Shown: positions 49,819 to 59,144, numbered from the stretch's first letter. The stretch is 64,000 bases of DNA from Streptomyces sp. AC512_CC834 (GCF_019049325.1 NZ_JAGMUO010000130.1:107123-171122), one strand, 5' to 3'. Translations and numbers: made by a program. Notes: generated by a model not told the origin, from the sequence alone.

Positions 49819-51099
49819 CTACATCCGGCTCAAGCTCGCCGCAGCGAACAGCACGTCCCGGATCGCCTCCCGGTCTCCGACCTGCCCCGCCGCCGCCTCC
49901 GCCGGAGGCACGTGTCCCGCCGCCAGTCGGCAGAACTCCACGCCGTCCAGGGCGACATGGGCCACCTCGTAGTCGGCGGAGCCCACCGCGCCGGGGGAGT
50001 CGAGCGGGATGAGCCACTCGCCGCCGCCCGAGCCCTCGATCTCCAGCCGCAGGCTGCGCCCCGGCTCACCCGCCGCGACCAGGTGCGGACCCTCGCCCGG
50101 CGCGGCCAGACCGGCCCGGCGGCGGGCCGCCAGGACGCCCGGCAGCATCCGGGCCGCCAGGTCGATCATGCTGTTGAGATGGCGCGCGGAGGGCGGCCTG
50201 TACGGGTAGTCCACCGCTTCGGCGATGTCCTCCGCGTGCACCCAGCACTCGAACGCCCGGTCCAGCATCGCGTCGCGCAGCGGCAGCTCGAAGTCGCCGT
50301 ACGAGACCGGCAGCCCGCCCGCGTCGCCGGTGAACGACACCGTCCTGACGATGCCGTGACTCTGCTCGCGCCAGGGCGCCCGCACCGCACGGGTCGGCGG
50401 GTAGTGCGAGGCCCGCCAGTACGCCTCCGTCCGGACGGCCGGCGTGCGGGAGGGCGCGGTGATGTCGCCCAGCGGGTCGGCGAGGCCCAGGGCGACCGAG
50501 ACCGTCCCGTCGACCGTCAGCAGGTGCGCGATGACCCCGGCGACGGTGGTACGGCGGCTCGCGGCGCTGTCGGCCTCGAACCAGCGCAGCCGGACCGGAG
50601 CGTGCCACTCGGCGTCCCCGATGTCCTGGAGCAGCGCGTCGAGGCGTGCGGTCTCGGCGTCGTACGGGGTGGCCCACTCGGGCACCGGGATACAGGGCGG
50701 GCGCCGCTCCAGGCAGTTGTCCAGGACGCGGGTGCGCAGGGCGGGGTCCAGGTCGAGGCTCTCCGGGCGCTGGAGCAGCCCGACGGCCTCGCGCAGGCGC
50801 AGCGCCTCGTCGGCGCAGGCGTCGCACTGCCCGAGGTGCTCCTCGACGGCCGCCGCCTCCTGCGCCGAGCAGGCGGCCAGCGCCCACGCCCCGAGCAGCG
50901 AGGTCAGCACCTGATGCTCCAGCGTGACCGCCCCCACCTCCGGCAACGCCCGCCCGCCGTCCTCGACGGACACGCGCGGCATCGGTATACGCGCCCCGGT
51001 ACCGGTGCCGGGGCTCTCGTCACCGTCTGCCCCGTTCGCGCCGTTCCTGTCGTGCTCGCCGTTCTCGCCGTGCTCGCCGTTCTCGTCGTACGCCTTCAT
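49819..51099 (-). CDS. Zinc-finger anti-sigma factor fused to an MDMPI domain
   Basis: A 426-residue protein coupled to the ECF sigma gene (ATGA). After a Glu/Asn/Gly-rich start coded by nine-base repeats, the anti-sigma zinc finger is at HLGQCDACADEA (HxxxCxxC, near residues 90-100). The remainder is a mycothiol-dependent maleylpyruvate isomerase-like domain (AGVIAHLLTVDGTVSVALGL, FECWVHAEDIAEAVDYPYRP). No membrane helix is evident, so it is likely cytoplasmic. A thiol- or redox-responsive release of sigma is plausible but inferred. Confidence 0.82.
   Translation of the reverse strand: MKAYDENGEHGENGEHDRNGANGADGDESPGTGTGARIPMPRVSVEDGGRALPEVGAVTLEHQVLTSLLGAWALAACSAQEAAAVEEHLGQCDACADEALRLREAVGLLQRPESLDLDPALRTRVLDNCLERRPPCIPVPEWATPYDAETARLDALLQDIGDAEWHAPVRLRWFEADSAASRRTTVAGVIAHLLTVDGTVSVALGLADPLGDITAPSRTPAVRTEAYWRASHYPPTRAVRAPWREQSHGIVRTVSFTGDAGGLPVSYGDFELPLRDAMLDRAFECWVHAEDIAEAVDYPYRPPSARHLNSMIDLAARMLPGVLAARRRAGLAAPGEGPHLVAAGEPGRSLRLEIEGSGGGEWLIPLDSPGAVGSADYEVAHVALDGVEFCRLAAGHVPPAEAAAGQVGDREAIRDVLFAAASLSRM
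51031..51090. repeat. Nine-base repeats at the start of the anti-sigma gene
   Basis: Units of the type CGTTCTCGC/CGTGCTCGC in tandem (plus strand) code the Glu/Asn/His/Gly-rich N-terminus of the anti-sigma protein, right after its overlap with the sigma gene. Confidence 0.75.
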
Positions 51100-51689
51100 G
51101 CCGCACCGCCGTATCCGGGCGGGACCCCGGGGGTGTGCGGGGAGGTGTCGGCGTCGCGGGCCGTGGACAGGAGCTGGAGGCCCAGGCGGAGGCGGCGGCG
51201 GGCCTCGTCCTCCGTGACGCCGAGGTCGGCGGCGGTCTGGCGGTAGTCGCGGCGCTGGAAGTAGGCCAGCTCGAGGGCGGCGCGCAGCGGGGCCGGCATG
51301 GACTGCACGATGTAGTCGGCACGGGCGGCGACCGAGGCGTGGCGCACCTTGGTCTCCAGCTCCTCCGCGGTGCCCGTGCCGCCACGGACGAGGGCCGCCG
51401 TCTCGGTGGCCCGCAGCCGCTGGACGGCGAAACGGTGGGTGAGCGTGGCGATCCAGGTGCGCAGCGGGCCCTGCCGGGGGTCGTAGGAGTCGGGATGCTC
51501 CCAGACGTGCGCGAAGACGTCGCGCGTGATGTGGTCGGCGGCCCGCTCGTCGTCGAGCACGCGGTGCGCCAGGCCGTGCACGAGCGAGGCGAACCGGTCG
51601 TACAGCTCGCCCAGGGCGGCGGCCTCGCCGCGTGCGAGCCGCTGCTGCATCTTGCGGTCCCAGCGCAGCGGCACGTCCCTCTTCGCCAT
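51096..51689 (-). CDS. ECF-type RNA polymerase sigma factor
   Basis: A 197-residue ECF sigma. Region 2: ALGELYDRFASLVHGLAHRV, ITRDVFAHVWEHPDSYDP, LRTWIATLTHRFAVQRLR. Region 4: APLRAALELAYFQRRDYRQT, ADLGVTEDEARRRLRLGLQLL. The ATG has GGAGGGA six bases upstream; the 39-codon upstream extension lacks sigma features. It is followed by an overlapping anti-sigma gene, the usual pairing. Target promoters are unknown. Confidence 0.88.
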   Translation of the reverse strand: MAKRDVPLRWDRKMQQRLARGEAAALGELYDRFASLVHGLAHRVLDDERAADHITRDVFAHVWEHPDSYDPRQGPLRTWIATLTHRFAVQRLRATETAALVRGGTGTAEELETKVRHASVAARADYIVQSMPAPLRAALELAYFQRRDYRQTAADLGVTEDEARRRLRLGLQLLSTARDADTSPHTPGVPPGYGGAA

Positions 51690-52052
51690 GCGGTCCCTCC
51701 ACCCCCTGTTCGTCCTGTTCGTCGCACTGTCCCGCTGTCCAGCCTGCGGCCCTTCTCTCCCCGAATGTAGTCGGCACGTCCGACAGCGCACGCCCCTTTG
51801 TTTCAATGCGCGCCCCCGGCCGGTCGGAGGTGGTATGCGCCTCCACTACCCTCTATCGTGCGACCAAATTCGATCGAACAGGATCGAAACCGTCTGAAAC
51901 AAGCCTCTTCCGACCGAACCCCGTTTTCGGCCCGGAGTTTGCGGGCACGGCCGGTGGGCAGGCGCGCGGCCAGGAAGCGTAAGCATGGCTTCCGTTTTTG
52001 GACGAATCCAGCAGTTTCAGAAGATTGCATCAGCTTCCAGACTTTCCGGCGA
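51690..52052. promoter_or_regulatory. Divergent control region of sigma and STAS genes
   Basis: A 363-base gap, AT-rich near 51840-52040 for this genome. It includes GATCGAACAGGATCGAAACCG (repeated GATCGAA) near 51870 and a small GGAGG/CCTCC hairpin near 51827-51845. No gene is supported; promoters for both the ECF gene and the STAS gene are expected. Confidence 0.45.
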
Positions 52053-52442
52053 ATGAAGGGCATGGTGGTGACGTTCAATGTGACCGGCGGCGAGCAGGGC
52101 CGGTGGGCCGTGCTCCAGGTGTCGGGCGAACTGGACATGGTGACGTCACCGGTGCTGCGGCAGCGCGTGCACGACGAGGTCGCCGAGGGACGCCACAGCC
52201 TCGTCCTGGACCTCTCCGACGTCCTGTTCTGCGATTCCAGCGGGGTCGGCGTGCTCATCGCCTCCCGGCGGCTCATCCGCTCCTGCCAGGGCAGGCTGCG
52301 CCTGATACTGCCCGCCCAGGGCGCCGTCGACGGCTCCCACGTCAACCGTGTCCTCGGCGCGCTGGGAGTGCGCCGGCTCTTCGACTGCCATCCCGACCTC
52401 GCCTCGGCGACCGGCGACGAGCCACGGCCCCTGTCCGCGTAG
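52053..52442 (+). CDS. STAS-domain anti-sigma factor antagonist
   Basis: A 129-residue STAS protein. Key region LVLDLSDVLFCDSSGVGVLI holds the serine that is phosphorylated by RsbW-type kinases (DSSG), with the leading strands VTFNVTGGEQGRWAVLQVSG. Starts at 52053, 52062 or 52065 are all possible. An RsbW-like ATPase lies 1.1 kb downstream and may be its kinase, though no complex can be claimed. Confidence 0.9.
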   Translation: MKGMVVTFNVTGGEQGRWAVLQVSGELDMVTSPVLRQRVHDEVAEGRHSLVLDLSDVLFCDSSGVGVLIASRRLIRSCQGRLRLILPAQGAVDGSHVNRVLGALGVRRLFDCHPDLASATGDEPRPLSA

Positions 52443-52571
52443 AGCCCGGCCCCGGCCCCCGTCCGCGTCGGAGGCGGCAAGTCGCGGCAAGTCCCGCCCG
52501 CGGCGGCGTCCGGCGACGTACGCTCCGGGCGAGACGCACCCGACACCGACGTGAGGCGGCCGGAGAGAACC

Positions 52572-53084
52572 ATGGTCAACAGCGAGTACGAGCGCAGGAT
52601 CGCCGCGCGGTTCACCACCTTCGACCAGGACGGCAACGGCCACATCGACCGTTCCGACTTCAGCAGGGCCGCCAAGGCCCTGCTCGCCGAGTTCGGCCTC
52701 GCCGCCCGCTCCGACAAGGGGCAGGCCCTGTACGGCGGCGCGGAGGCGCTCTGGCAGGGCCTGGCGGGCATCGCCGACCGGGACGGCGACCAGCGCATCA
52801 CCCGCGAGGAGTTCGTCACCGGAGCGGTCAAGCGGCTGCGGGACAAGCCGGACCGGTTCGCCGAGATCGCCCGCCCCTTCCTGCACGCCGCCCTGGGCGT
52901 CGCCGACACCGACGGTGACGGGGCGGCCACCGTCGCGGACACCGCACGCGCGCTCACCGCGTTCGGCGTGCCCGAGGACCTCGCCCGGTCCGTCGCCGCC
53001 GCGCTCGACACGGACGGCGACGGCAAGGTCGGGGAGGCGGAGATCGTCCCGGCCTTCGCCCGCTACTTCACCGTGCCCGAGTAA
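52572..53084 (+). CDS. EF-hand calcium-binding protein (calerythrin/CabD-like)
   Basis: A 170-residue protein with four EF-hand loops: DQDGNGHIDRSD, DRDGDQRITREE, DTDGDGAATVAD and DTDGDGKVGEAE. Loop 2 departs from consensus at position 5 and loop 3 lacks the final Glu, so calcium affinity may differ among them. Its size and spacing fit the calerythrin/CabD group of soluble actinomycete calcium sensors. ATG has GGAGAG five bases upstream. Confidence 0.9.
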   Translation: MVNSEYERRIAARFTTFDQDGNGHIDRSDFSRAAKALLAEFGLAARSDKGQALYGGAEALWQGLAGIADRDGDQRITREEFVTGAVKRLRDKPDRFAEIARPFLHAALGVADTDGDGAATVADTARALTAFGVPEDLARSVAAALDTDGDGKVGEAEIVPAFARYFTVPE

Positions 53085-53573
53085 CCCCCCGAGTTACCAC
53101 CCGAGTAACCAACAGCGCGGATGTCGCGGATCGTGGCGGAACGGCATCACAGAGCGTTGATACCGGGTTGTGTCCGCCGTGTGACCCGTCACGGCCCGGA
53201 GTCGGTGCCACATTCCGGTACCTTGTGTGGGATGCGAGTGCTCCCGAGCGCCAGCCGTGCCGGAGTTGCCCCTGGGGCGGCTCCGCAACCGGCGGTGTGC
53301 GCCATGCCCCGCAGGGCGGAAGGGCCGTCGGCCGCCGCCTGTTCGACTCCTCGGAACGCGCGTCGCACAGTATGCCGCACGGGTACTCCTTCGCGCTGGA
53401 ATATGCCCGAAGCGCTTGTTGGCGTGACTGTACGTCAACCATGCTGTCCCACAAGGGATTCACGTTCCGTGATCCCCGCCCCGGCCGTTGTTCTGGCCAT
53501 GCTGGAAATGGCTACGATCGTGGCCCTCATGAGGCGTGAGCCTTTGTGTCCGCCGGTTCGGATGGTGTGAGCG
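53085..53573. other. 489-base gap with no firmly supported gene
   Basis: An open frame from ATG 53232 runs to 53570, four bases short of the next start, but its codon use is mixed and I see no family resemblance or ribosome site. A TTGATA near 53157 could belong to a promoter for the ATPase gene. Confidence 0.45.
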
Positions 53574-54071
53574 GTGCAGGTGCTTCAAGTGCAACTGGAG
53601 GTCCGTCCAGACCCCTCGGAAGTGGGACGTGCCCGGCGGTGGGCGCGTTCACGGCTCGCCGGGTCGGGGATACGGGCCGATGAGCCACTCGCCGAGACAC
53701 TGGTCCTGCTCGTCTCCGAGCTGGTCACCAACGCCGTGGTGCACACCGGGTGTGCGGCCGTGCTGCGGCTGGTGCTGCCGGGCGCGGTGACCGAGGAGAC
53801 GAAGGAGGCCACCGTCCGCCTCGAGGTGGACGACGCCAGCGACCGTGCCCCCGTGCCCCGTTGTGTGGACGGCGAGGCGACGGGCGGCCGGGGCCTCGCC
53901 CTCGTGGACGGCCTCGCCGACCGCTGGGGCTGGAGCCGGGAGGGCACCGGCAAGCGCATCTGGTGCGAACTGGACCGCTGCACCGCCGGACGCGAGGACA
54001 CCGCCCCGGTCTGCGGGAGCGGCGGTGGCGGCGCGGTGGCGTACGAGGGGTTCGCGTACGAAGTCGTGTAG
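53574..54071 (+). CDS. RsbW-like ATP-binding protein
   Basis: A 165-residue HATPase_c_2 protein starting at GTG. VLLVSELVTNAVVHTGCAAV is the N box, LEVDDASDRAPVPR the G1 region, GGRGLALVDGLADRWGW the G2 region, then GTGKRIWCEL. The C-terminus ends in a Gly-rich stretch and YEGFAYEVV. It probably belongs to the large set of Streptomyces anti-sigma-like kinases; possible partner is the STAS protein upstream. Confidence 0.87.
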   Translation: MQVLQVQLEVRPDPSEVGRARRWARSRLAGSGIRADEPLAETLVLLVSELVTNAVVHTGCAAVLRLVLPGAVTEETKEATVRLEVDDASDRAPVPRCVDGEATGGRGLALVDGLADRWGWSREGTGKRIWCELDRCTAGREDTAPVCGSGGGGAVAYEGFAYEVV

Positions 54072-54479
54072 CCACCGGTGTGGATGTGGGTGCGGGGCGC
54101 GTCGGGTGTGCGGGCAGCCGTCTTCTCCCGGGGTGATGCGGGAGTGCGCCGGGGTGTGCTTCCGTGCGCGTCTTCGCGAAACGGGACGCAAGTGACGAAA
54201 CGCCCGCTCCCGGTTGACGGATCGTGACCGCTTCCTCACGCTTGTAGGCAACGATTCGCCGCGAGGGGACGACGAGGGCTCGGTGACGGGGCCCTCGACG
54301 AGCGTGGGTCGTGATTCGGCGGCGGTTCCCTCGGGGGCGACGGGAGCCGGGCGGGAGCGCCGGAGTCGGCCGGCGGCGCGCGGTGCCATGCTCGGGGCGG
54401 ACAGCGCCGCGCCGTCGGCCGGAGGAGTGCTCGGTGGGAATTCTCGGCGGGAATTCTCGGCAGTCCCCGCGAAGGCTCA
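54072..54479. other. 408-base gap between convergent genes
   Basis: No gene is supported. A perfect 13-base tandem duplication (GGGAATTCTCGGC twice, 54436-54461) lies near the GlxA-type gene end. The open frames here are short and overlap the opposite gene. Confidence 0.5.
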
Positions 54480-55493
54480 CTATCCACAGGCTGTGGACAA
54501 CTCCGCGCGGAAGGTCCGCCGGTACCTCGTCGGTGTGACGCCGAGCGCCACCTGAAGGTGCTGCCGCATCGACTGCGCCGTGCCGAATCCCGCGTCCTGG
54601 GCCACCTGGTCGACGGACAGGGCGGTGGACTCCAGCAGGTGCCGGGCCCGTTCGACGCGCTGCCGGGTGAGCCACTGGCCCGGACTGACGCCGACCTCCT
54701 CGCGGAAACGGCGGGTGAAGGTGCGTACCGACATCGACTCCTGGGCGGCCATGTCCCGAAGCTGGATCGGCTCGTGGAGACGGCCTAGCGCCCACGCGCG
54801 GGCGCGGGTCGTCGAGGACTGCTGCGGATCGGGCACCGGCCGCTCGATGTACTGCGCCTGCCCGCCGTCCCGATGGGGCGGTACGACGGTGCGGCGCGCC
54901 ACCTCGTTGGCGACGGCGGTGCCGTGGTCCCGGCGCACGACGTGCACGCACAGGTCGATCCCGGCCGCCACCCCGGCCGAGGTGAGCACGTCGCCGTCGT
55001 CGACGAACAGCACGTCGGCGTCGACCCGCACCTTCGGGAACAGCCGCTGGAAGTGCTCGGCCGAGGCCCAGTGCGTGGTCGCCGGACGGCCGTCGAGGTA
55101 CCCGGCGGCGGCCAGGACGAAGCCGCCCGTGCAGATCGCGACGAGCCGGGTGCCGGGCCGGATCAGGGCCAGCGCGGCGGCCAGCTCCTCCGTCAGTACA
55201 CCCTTCTCGTAGACCGGGCCCAATTCGTAGGAGGCGGGGACAACGACCGTGTCGGCGCCGGCCAGCATCTCGGGGCCGTTCTCGACCATGATCGCGAAGT
55301 CGGCGTCGGTGTCGACCGGCCCCGGTGGCCGGACCGAGCAGGTGACGACCTCGTACAGCGGGCGTTTTCGCTCGTCGCGGGCGAGGCCGAAGATGCGCGG
55401 CGCGATGCCCAGCTCGAAGGGGAGCAGCCCGTCGAGGGCCAGGACGACGACACGGTGCGGACGGTCCGCGCGGGGCGGGTGTTCGGACGTCAT
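54480..55493 (-). CDS. GlxA-type AraC regulator with DJ-1/PfpI domain
   Basis: A 337-residue regulator. Residues 10-195 are a DJ-1/PfpI-like domain (VVVLALDGLLPFELGIAPRI, AGADTVVVPASYEL, LVAICTGGFVLAAAGYLDGR with the nucleophile-elbow Cys, ATTHWA). The C-terminal AraC double helix-turn-helix includes LRDMAAQESMSVRTFTRRFR and VDQVAQDAGFGTAQSMRQHL. It is divergent from the MFS gene and probably controls it. Confidence 0.92.
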   Translation of the reverse strand: MTSEHPPRADRPHRVVVLALDGLLPFELGIAPRIFGLARDERKRPLYEVVTCSVRPPGPVDTDADFAIMVENGPEMLAGADTVVVPASYELGPVYEKGVLTEELAAALALIRPGTRLVAICTGGFVLAAAGYLDGRPATTHWASAEHFQRLFPKVRVDADVLFVDDGDVLTSAGVAAGIDLCVHVVRRDHGTAVANEVARRTVVPPHRDGGQAQYIERPVPDPQQSSTTRARAWALGRLHEPIQLRDMAAQESMSVRTFTRRFREEVGVSPGQWLTRQRVERARHLLESTALSVDQVAQDAGFGTAQSMRQHLQVALGVTPTRYRRTFRAELSTACG

Positions 55494-55564
55494 GGCCCGA
55501 TCCTAGCGAACCCTGTCTTTCGGGCCACTCGATCGGCGGGCTTCTCCTGCGGAAACTCGGTGAC

Positions 55565-56890
55565 GTGACCCAGACAACCGACGCCGCAGCAGCAGCACCC
55601 GCACACCGGCCGAAGCCGAAGCCCGCCGGGCCGCGCCGCCGCCCGCGCATCCACCGTGCCTGGTGGGTCGCCGCCGTCACCTTCGTGACGATCATCGGGG
55701 CCGCCGCCTTCCGCTCCCTGCCCGGCATCCTCATCGACCCGCTCCATCAGGAGTTCGGCTGGTCGCGCGGCACGATCGGCGCCGCCGTCTCCGTCAACCT
55801 TGCGCTCTACGGCCTGACCGCCCCCTTCGCCGCAGCCCTGATGGACCGCTTCGGCATCCGGCGGGTGGTCGCCGTCGCCCTGGTGGTGATCGCCCTCGGC
55901 TCCGGCGCCACGGTGTGGATGGAATCCGCCTGGCAGCTCATCCTCTGCTGGGGCCTGCTGGTCGGCCTCGGCTCCGGTTCGATGGCCCTGGCCTTCGCCG
56001 CCACCGTCACCAACCGCTGGTTCACCGAGCGGCGCGGCCTGGTCACCGGCGTCCTCACCGCCGCCTCGGCCTCCGGGCAACTGATCTTCCTGCCGCTGCT
56101 GTCCTGGATCGTCGAGACGTACGACTGGCGCCCGGCGGCCGTCACCGTCGCGCTCGCCGCCCTCGCCGTCGTCCCCTTCGTCTGGCTGCTGCTGCACGAC
56201 CACCCGGCCGACGTCGGCCAGAAGCCGTACGGCGCCGAGGAGTTCGTACCCAAGCCCGCCCCCGTACCCGGCGCCGCCCGCCGCGCCCTCACGGTCCTGT
56301 CCTCCGCCGTCCGCACCGGCCCGTTCTGGCTCCTCGCCGGCACCTTCGCGATCTGCGGCGCCTCCACCAACGGCCTGATCCAGACCCACTTCGTGCCCGC
56401 CGCCCACGACCACGGCATGCCGCTGACGGCCGCCGCCTCGCTGCTCGCCGTCATCGGCGTCTTCGACGTGGTCGGCACGATCGCCTCCGGCTGGTTCACC
56501 GACCGCTTCGAACCGCGCCGCCTGCTCGCCGTCTACTACGCCCTGCGCGGCATCTCCCTCCTCTTCCTCCCCATGCTCCTCGCGCCCACCGTCCACCCCC
56601 CGATGATCTTCTTCATCGTCTTCTACGGCCTCGACTGGGTCGCCACCGTCCCGCCCACCCTCGCCCTGTGCCGCGAGCACTACGGCGACGACAGCGCCAT
56701 CGTCTTCGGCTGGGTCCTCGCCTCCCACCAGGTGGGCGCCGCCCTCGTCGCCTTCCTCGGCGGCCTCGCCCGCGACCACTTCGGTTCCTACGACGTGGTC
56801 TGGATCGCCTCCGGCGCCCTGTGCGCTGCGGCGGCCCTAATGGCGCTGGTGCTCCGGCGGCGACCGGCTCCGGTGTCCGTCCTGTCATGA
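55565..56890 (+). CDS. MFS transporter
   Basis: A 441-residue protein with twelve membrane helices, starting at GTG. Motifs: the loop AALMDRFGIRRVVAVALVV (RFGxR, MFS loop 2-3), GLGSGSMALAFAATVTNRWF, and the equivalent loop GWFTDRFEPRRLLAVYY in the second half. NRWFTERRGLVTGVLTAA resembles monocarboxylate/oxalate-formate-type carriers. It is divergent from the GlxA regulator with 71 bases between. Confidence 0.92.
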   Translation: MTQTTDAAAAAPAHRPKPKPAGPRRRPRIHRAWWVAAVTFVTIIGAAAFRSLPGILIDPLHQEFGWSRGTIGAAVSVNLALYGLTAPFAAALMDRFGIRRVVAVALVVIALGSGATVWMESAWQLILCWGLLVGLGSGSMALAFAATVTNRWFTERRGLVTGVLTAASASGQLIFLPLLSWIVETYDWRPAAVTVALAALAVVPFVWLLLHDHPADVGQKPYGAEEFVPKPAPVPGAARRALTVLSSAVRTGPFWLLAGTFAICGASTNGLIQTHFVPAAHDHGMPLTAAASLLAVIGVFDVVGTIASGWFTDRFEPRRLLAVYYALRGISLLFLPMLLAPTVHPPMIFFIVFYGLDWVATVPPTLALCREHYGDDSAIVFGWVLASHQVGAALVAFLGGLARDHFGSYDVVWIASGALCAAAALMALVLRRRPAPVSVLS

Positions 56891-56910
56891 GCAAGTCCTA
56901 GGCTGCGCGC

Positions 56911-57816
56911 ATGGGGCGGGGAAGAACGGGGGAGCCCGGCGGGCGTCGGCGGCCCAACCGGCCGGACGACGACTGGAACCGGGCGATCGCCCTGTGCGCG
57001 GGGCAGGCGCCGCTGGTGTGGCTGGCGTGGTGGTTCACCACGCAGGCGGGCCGGGACGACTACGGCTACGGCTACGACTACGGGGGCGGCGGCTATCTGG
57101 GCATCTGCTGCGTGCCGCTGATCCTGCCGTTCGTCGGCCTCCTCCACGCGGCCGTGCAGATCGCACCCGCCGCGGCCCTGGCCCGACTGCGGCCCCGCAC
57201 CGCTCCTGGCCCCGAGTGGGCCTGGCATCTGGCCGGGTCCGTACTGATCGGCGCCGGCTGGTCGGTGCTGGGACTCGTGCTGTGGGGGTGGCAGGCCGGC
57301 GACACCCTCCCGTGGTTCGCCGGGGTCGGCGTCCTGCCGGTGCTGGTCCTCCACTCCCTGCGCCGACGACCGTGGGGAGGCTGCGGTGTCTGGCTCGGTT
57401 CGGCGGGCGCGAGCCTCGTCCTCTGCGTGGTGTGCGGAGTGCCGGCCGCCTCCCTGGCCGACGACTACGAACCCCCGGAACTGTCCGCCGGGCAACTCGC
57501 CGGGGACTGGCGGGGCGCGGACGGCGGCGTGTTGCGGCTGGCCCCGGGCGGCCGGGCCGAGCTGACCCGCGTACCGGCCCACGGCGGCGTCGACGAGGAC
57601 GTCGACTTCACCCTGTGCGACGGCACCGGCACGTGGACGCGTGAAAAGGACGCCCAGTGGCGGGACACTCACCGCGACGGCATCCTCGTACGCCTCGACG
57701 GCGGGTGCGGCCAGGAGACGTACTGGACGATCGGCGGCACCGAGGAGGAACCCGAGCTGTTCGTGCGGTTCGGCGACCCGGGCTCCGGGGAACTGCGCAT
57801 CCTGACCCGACGCTGA
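56911..57816 (+). CDS. Hypothetical membrane protein
   Basis: A 301-residue protein. About four hydrophobic segments occur in residues 25-185 (including GICCVPLILPFVGLLHAAVQ and AGSVLIGAGWSVLGLVLWGW), with a Tyr/Gly stretch (DDYGYGYDYGGGG) in the first loop. The final 110 residues (LSAGQLAGDWRGADGGVLRL, then FTLCDGTGTWTREK) look like a small beta-sandwich or lipocalin-like domain outside. No function recognised. It follows the MFS gene by 20 bases. Confidence 0.75.
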   Translation: MGRGRTGEPGGRRRPNRPDDDWNRAIALCAGQAPLVWLAWWFTTQAGRDDYGYGYDYGGGGYLGICCVPLILPFVGLLHAAVQIAPAAALARLRPRTAPGPEWAWHLAGSVLIGAGWSVLGLVLWGWQAGDTLPWFAGVGVLPVLVLHSLRRRPWGGCGVWLGSAGASLVLCVVCGVPAASLADDYEPPELSAGQLAGDWRGADGGVLRLAPGGRAELTRVPAHGGVDEDVDFTLCDGTGTWTREKDAQWRDTHRDGILVRLDGGCGQETYWTIGGTEEEPELFVRFGDPGSGELRILTRR

Positions 57817-57822
57817 GGTCGC

Positions 57823-59046
57823 TCAGCCCGGCAGCCGCGACACCCCTCCCGCCCCCCTCTTCTCTCTCTTCTCCCTTTTCACGACCGCCCCGGCGATCCG
57901 CTCGGCGTCGATCGCCAGCTCGCGGAGCATGCCGCTGATGGGGTTGGTGTAACCGGTGAAGTACAGGCCGGGGGCGGTGGCCGGGGTGTGGCCGCCGTGC
58001 GCGAGAGGTCTGCCGGTGTCGTCGAGGACGCCGAGGTGTCCGAGAAGCCCCTCCAGGCCCCGCCGGTACCCCGTGGCCGCGATCACCGCGTCCGGGGCGA
58101 TGCGGGTGCCGTCGGACAGGAGGACCTTGCCGTCCTCGAAGCCGTCCATGGCGGCGACGACCTCCACCCGGCCGGTGCGCACCGCGTCGATCAGGCCGAC
58201 GTCCTGGACCGGGATGGCGCCCTGCGACACCCGGCTGTAGAGACCGGTTTCGGGGCGCGGCAGCCCCTGGGCCGACAGGTCGGGGACGCTGATCCGGGCC
58301 ACCGGGCGGGCCAGCCGGTCGACCAGGGCGACCGGGAGCCTTCGGCACAGGACACCGGTGTACTGGGCGGGCCACCCGGCGGTCGAGCGGCGGACGATGT
58401 GCGGCGCGGTGCGCACCGCCAGCCGGACCCGGGCCGCCCCGCCCTCCACCAGGTCCACGGCTATCTCGGCGCCGGTGTTGCCGACGCCGACCACCAGGAC
58501 GTCCCGGCCGGCGTACGGCGCCGGGTCGCGGTACTCCGCTGCGTGCCGGAACTCGCCCGTGTACGTGTCCCGGCCGGGCCAGTCCGGCACGCGCGGGGTG
58601 TGGTTGCAGCCGGTGGCGACCACCACCGCGGCGCCGGTCAGTTCCCGGCCCCCGGAGGCGTGCAGCAGCCAGCCGGCGTCGTCGGGCGCGCGCTCGACCC
58701 GGAAGACCTCGACGCCGGTGACGACCTCCAACTGGTGGTGCTCGGCGTACTTTTCCAGGTACCGCACCACGTCGTCCCGGGCCACCCACCGCCCGAAGCG
58801 GCGCGGCATCGGCAGGCCGGGCAGTGCCGACAGCCGGCGGGTGGTGTGCAGCCGCAGCCGGTCGTAGTGGCGCCGCCAGGAGGAGCCGACGTGGTCGGCC
58901 CGCTCCAGGACTACGGCCCGCAGACCGCGGGCGCGCAGCGCGTGGGCGACGGCGAGGCCGCCGGGACCCGCGCCGATGACGTACACGGGGCGGTCCGCGG
59001 CGGGTGCGGGCTGCTGCGGTGCAGCGGACGCTGAGGAGTCGGCCAT
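57823..59046 (-). CDS. Flavin-containing monooxygenase-like protein
   Basis: A 407-residue FAD/NADPH enzyme. The FAD motif GAGPGGLAVAHALRARG is near residue 28, ERADHVGSSWRRHYDRLRLH follows, and the NADPH motif VVGVGNTGAEIAVDL is near 185. The ATG motif region is VVVATGCNHTPRVPDW and the C-terminus has APGLYFTGYTNPISGMLRE. Members oxygenate small organic substrates or act as thioredoxin-like reductases; the substrate is unknown. It converges with the membrane protein gene. Confidence 0.9.
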   Translation of the reverse strand: MADSSASAAPQQPAPAADRPVYVIGAGPGGLAVAHALRARGLRAVVLERADHVGSSWRRHYDRLRLHTTRRLSALPGLPMPRRFGRWVARDDVVRYLEKYAEHHQLEVVTGVEVFRVERAPDDAGWLLHASGGRELTGAAVVVATGCNHTPRVPDWPGRDTYTGEFRHAAEYRDPAPYAGRDVLVVGVGNTGAEIAVDLVEGGAARVRLAVRTAPHIVRRSTAGWPAQYTGVLCRRLPVALVDRLARPVARISVPDLSAQGLPRPETGLYSRVSQGAIPVQDVGLIDAVRTGRVEVVAAMDGFEDGKVLLSDGTRIAPDAVIAATGYRRGLEGLLGHLGVLDDTGRPLAHGGHTPATAPGLYFTGYTNPISGMLRELAIDAERIAGAVVKREKREKRGAGGVSRLPG

Positions 59047-59144
59047 GCGGCGAGCGTAATCGCGCTCCGGGTTGATGGGTCTCGGTCAAGACCGAAATCG
59101 GTTGCGGATCGGTCACGACTGGCGCCGTCGGATTGAATGGCCGG

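Noticed and set aside
53121-53570. 149-codon frame before the second RsbW-like gene
   Set aside because: Mixed third-position GC, no ribosome site, no recognisable fold; left as an unassigned gap.
54214-54555. 113-codon plus-strand frame
   Set aside because: It starts at TTG without a ribosome site and overlaps the end of the GlxA-type gene on the other strand.
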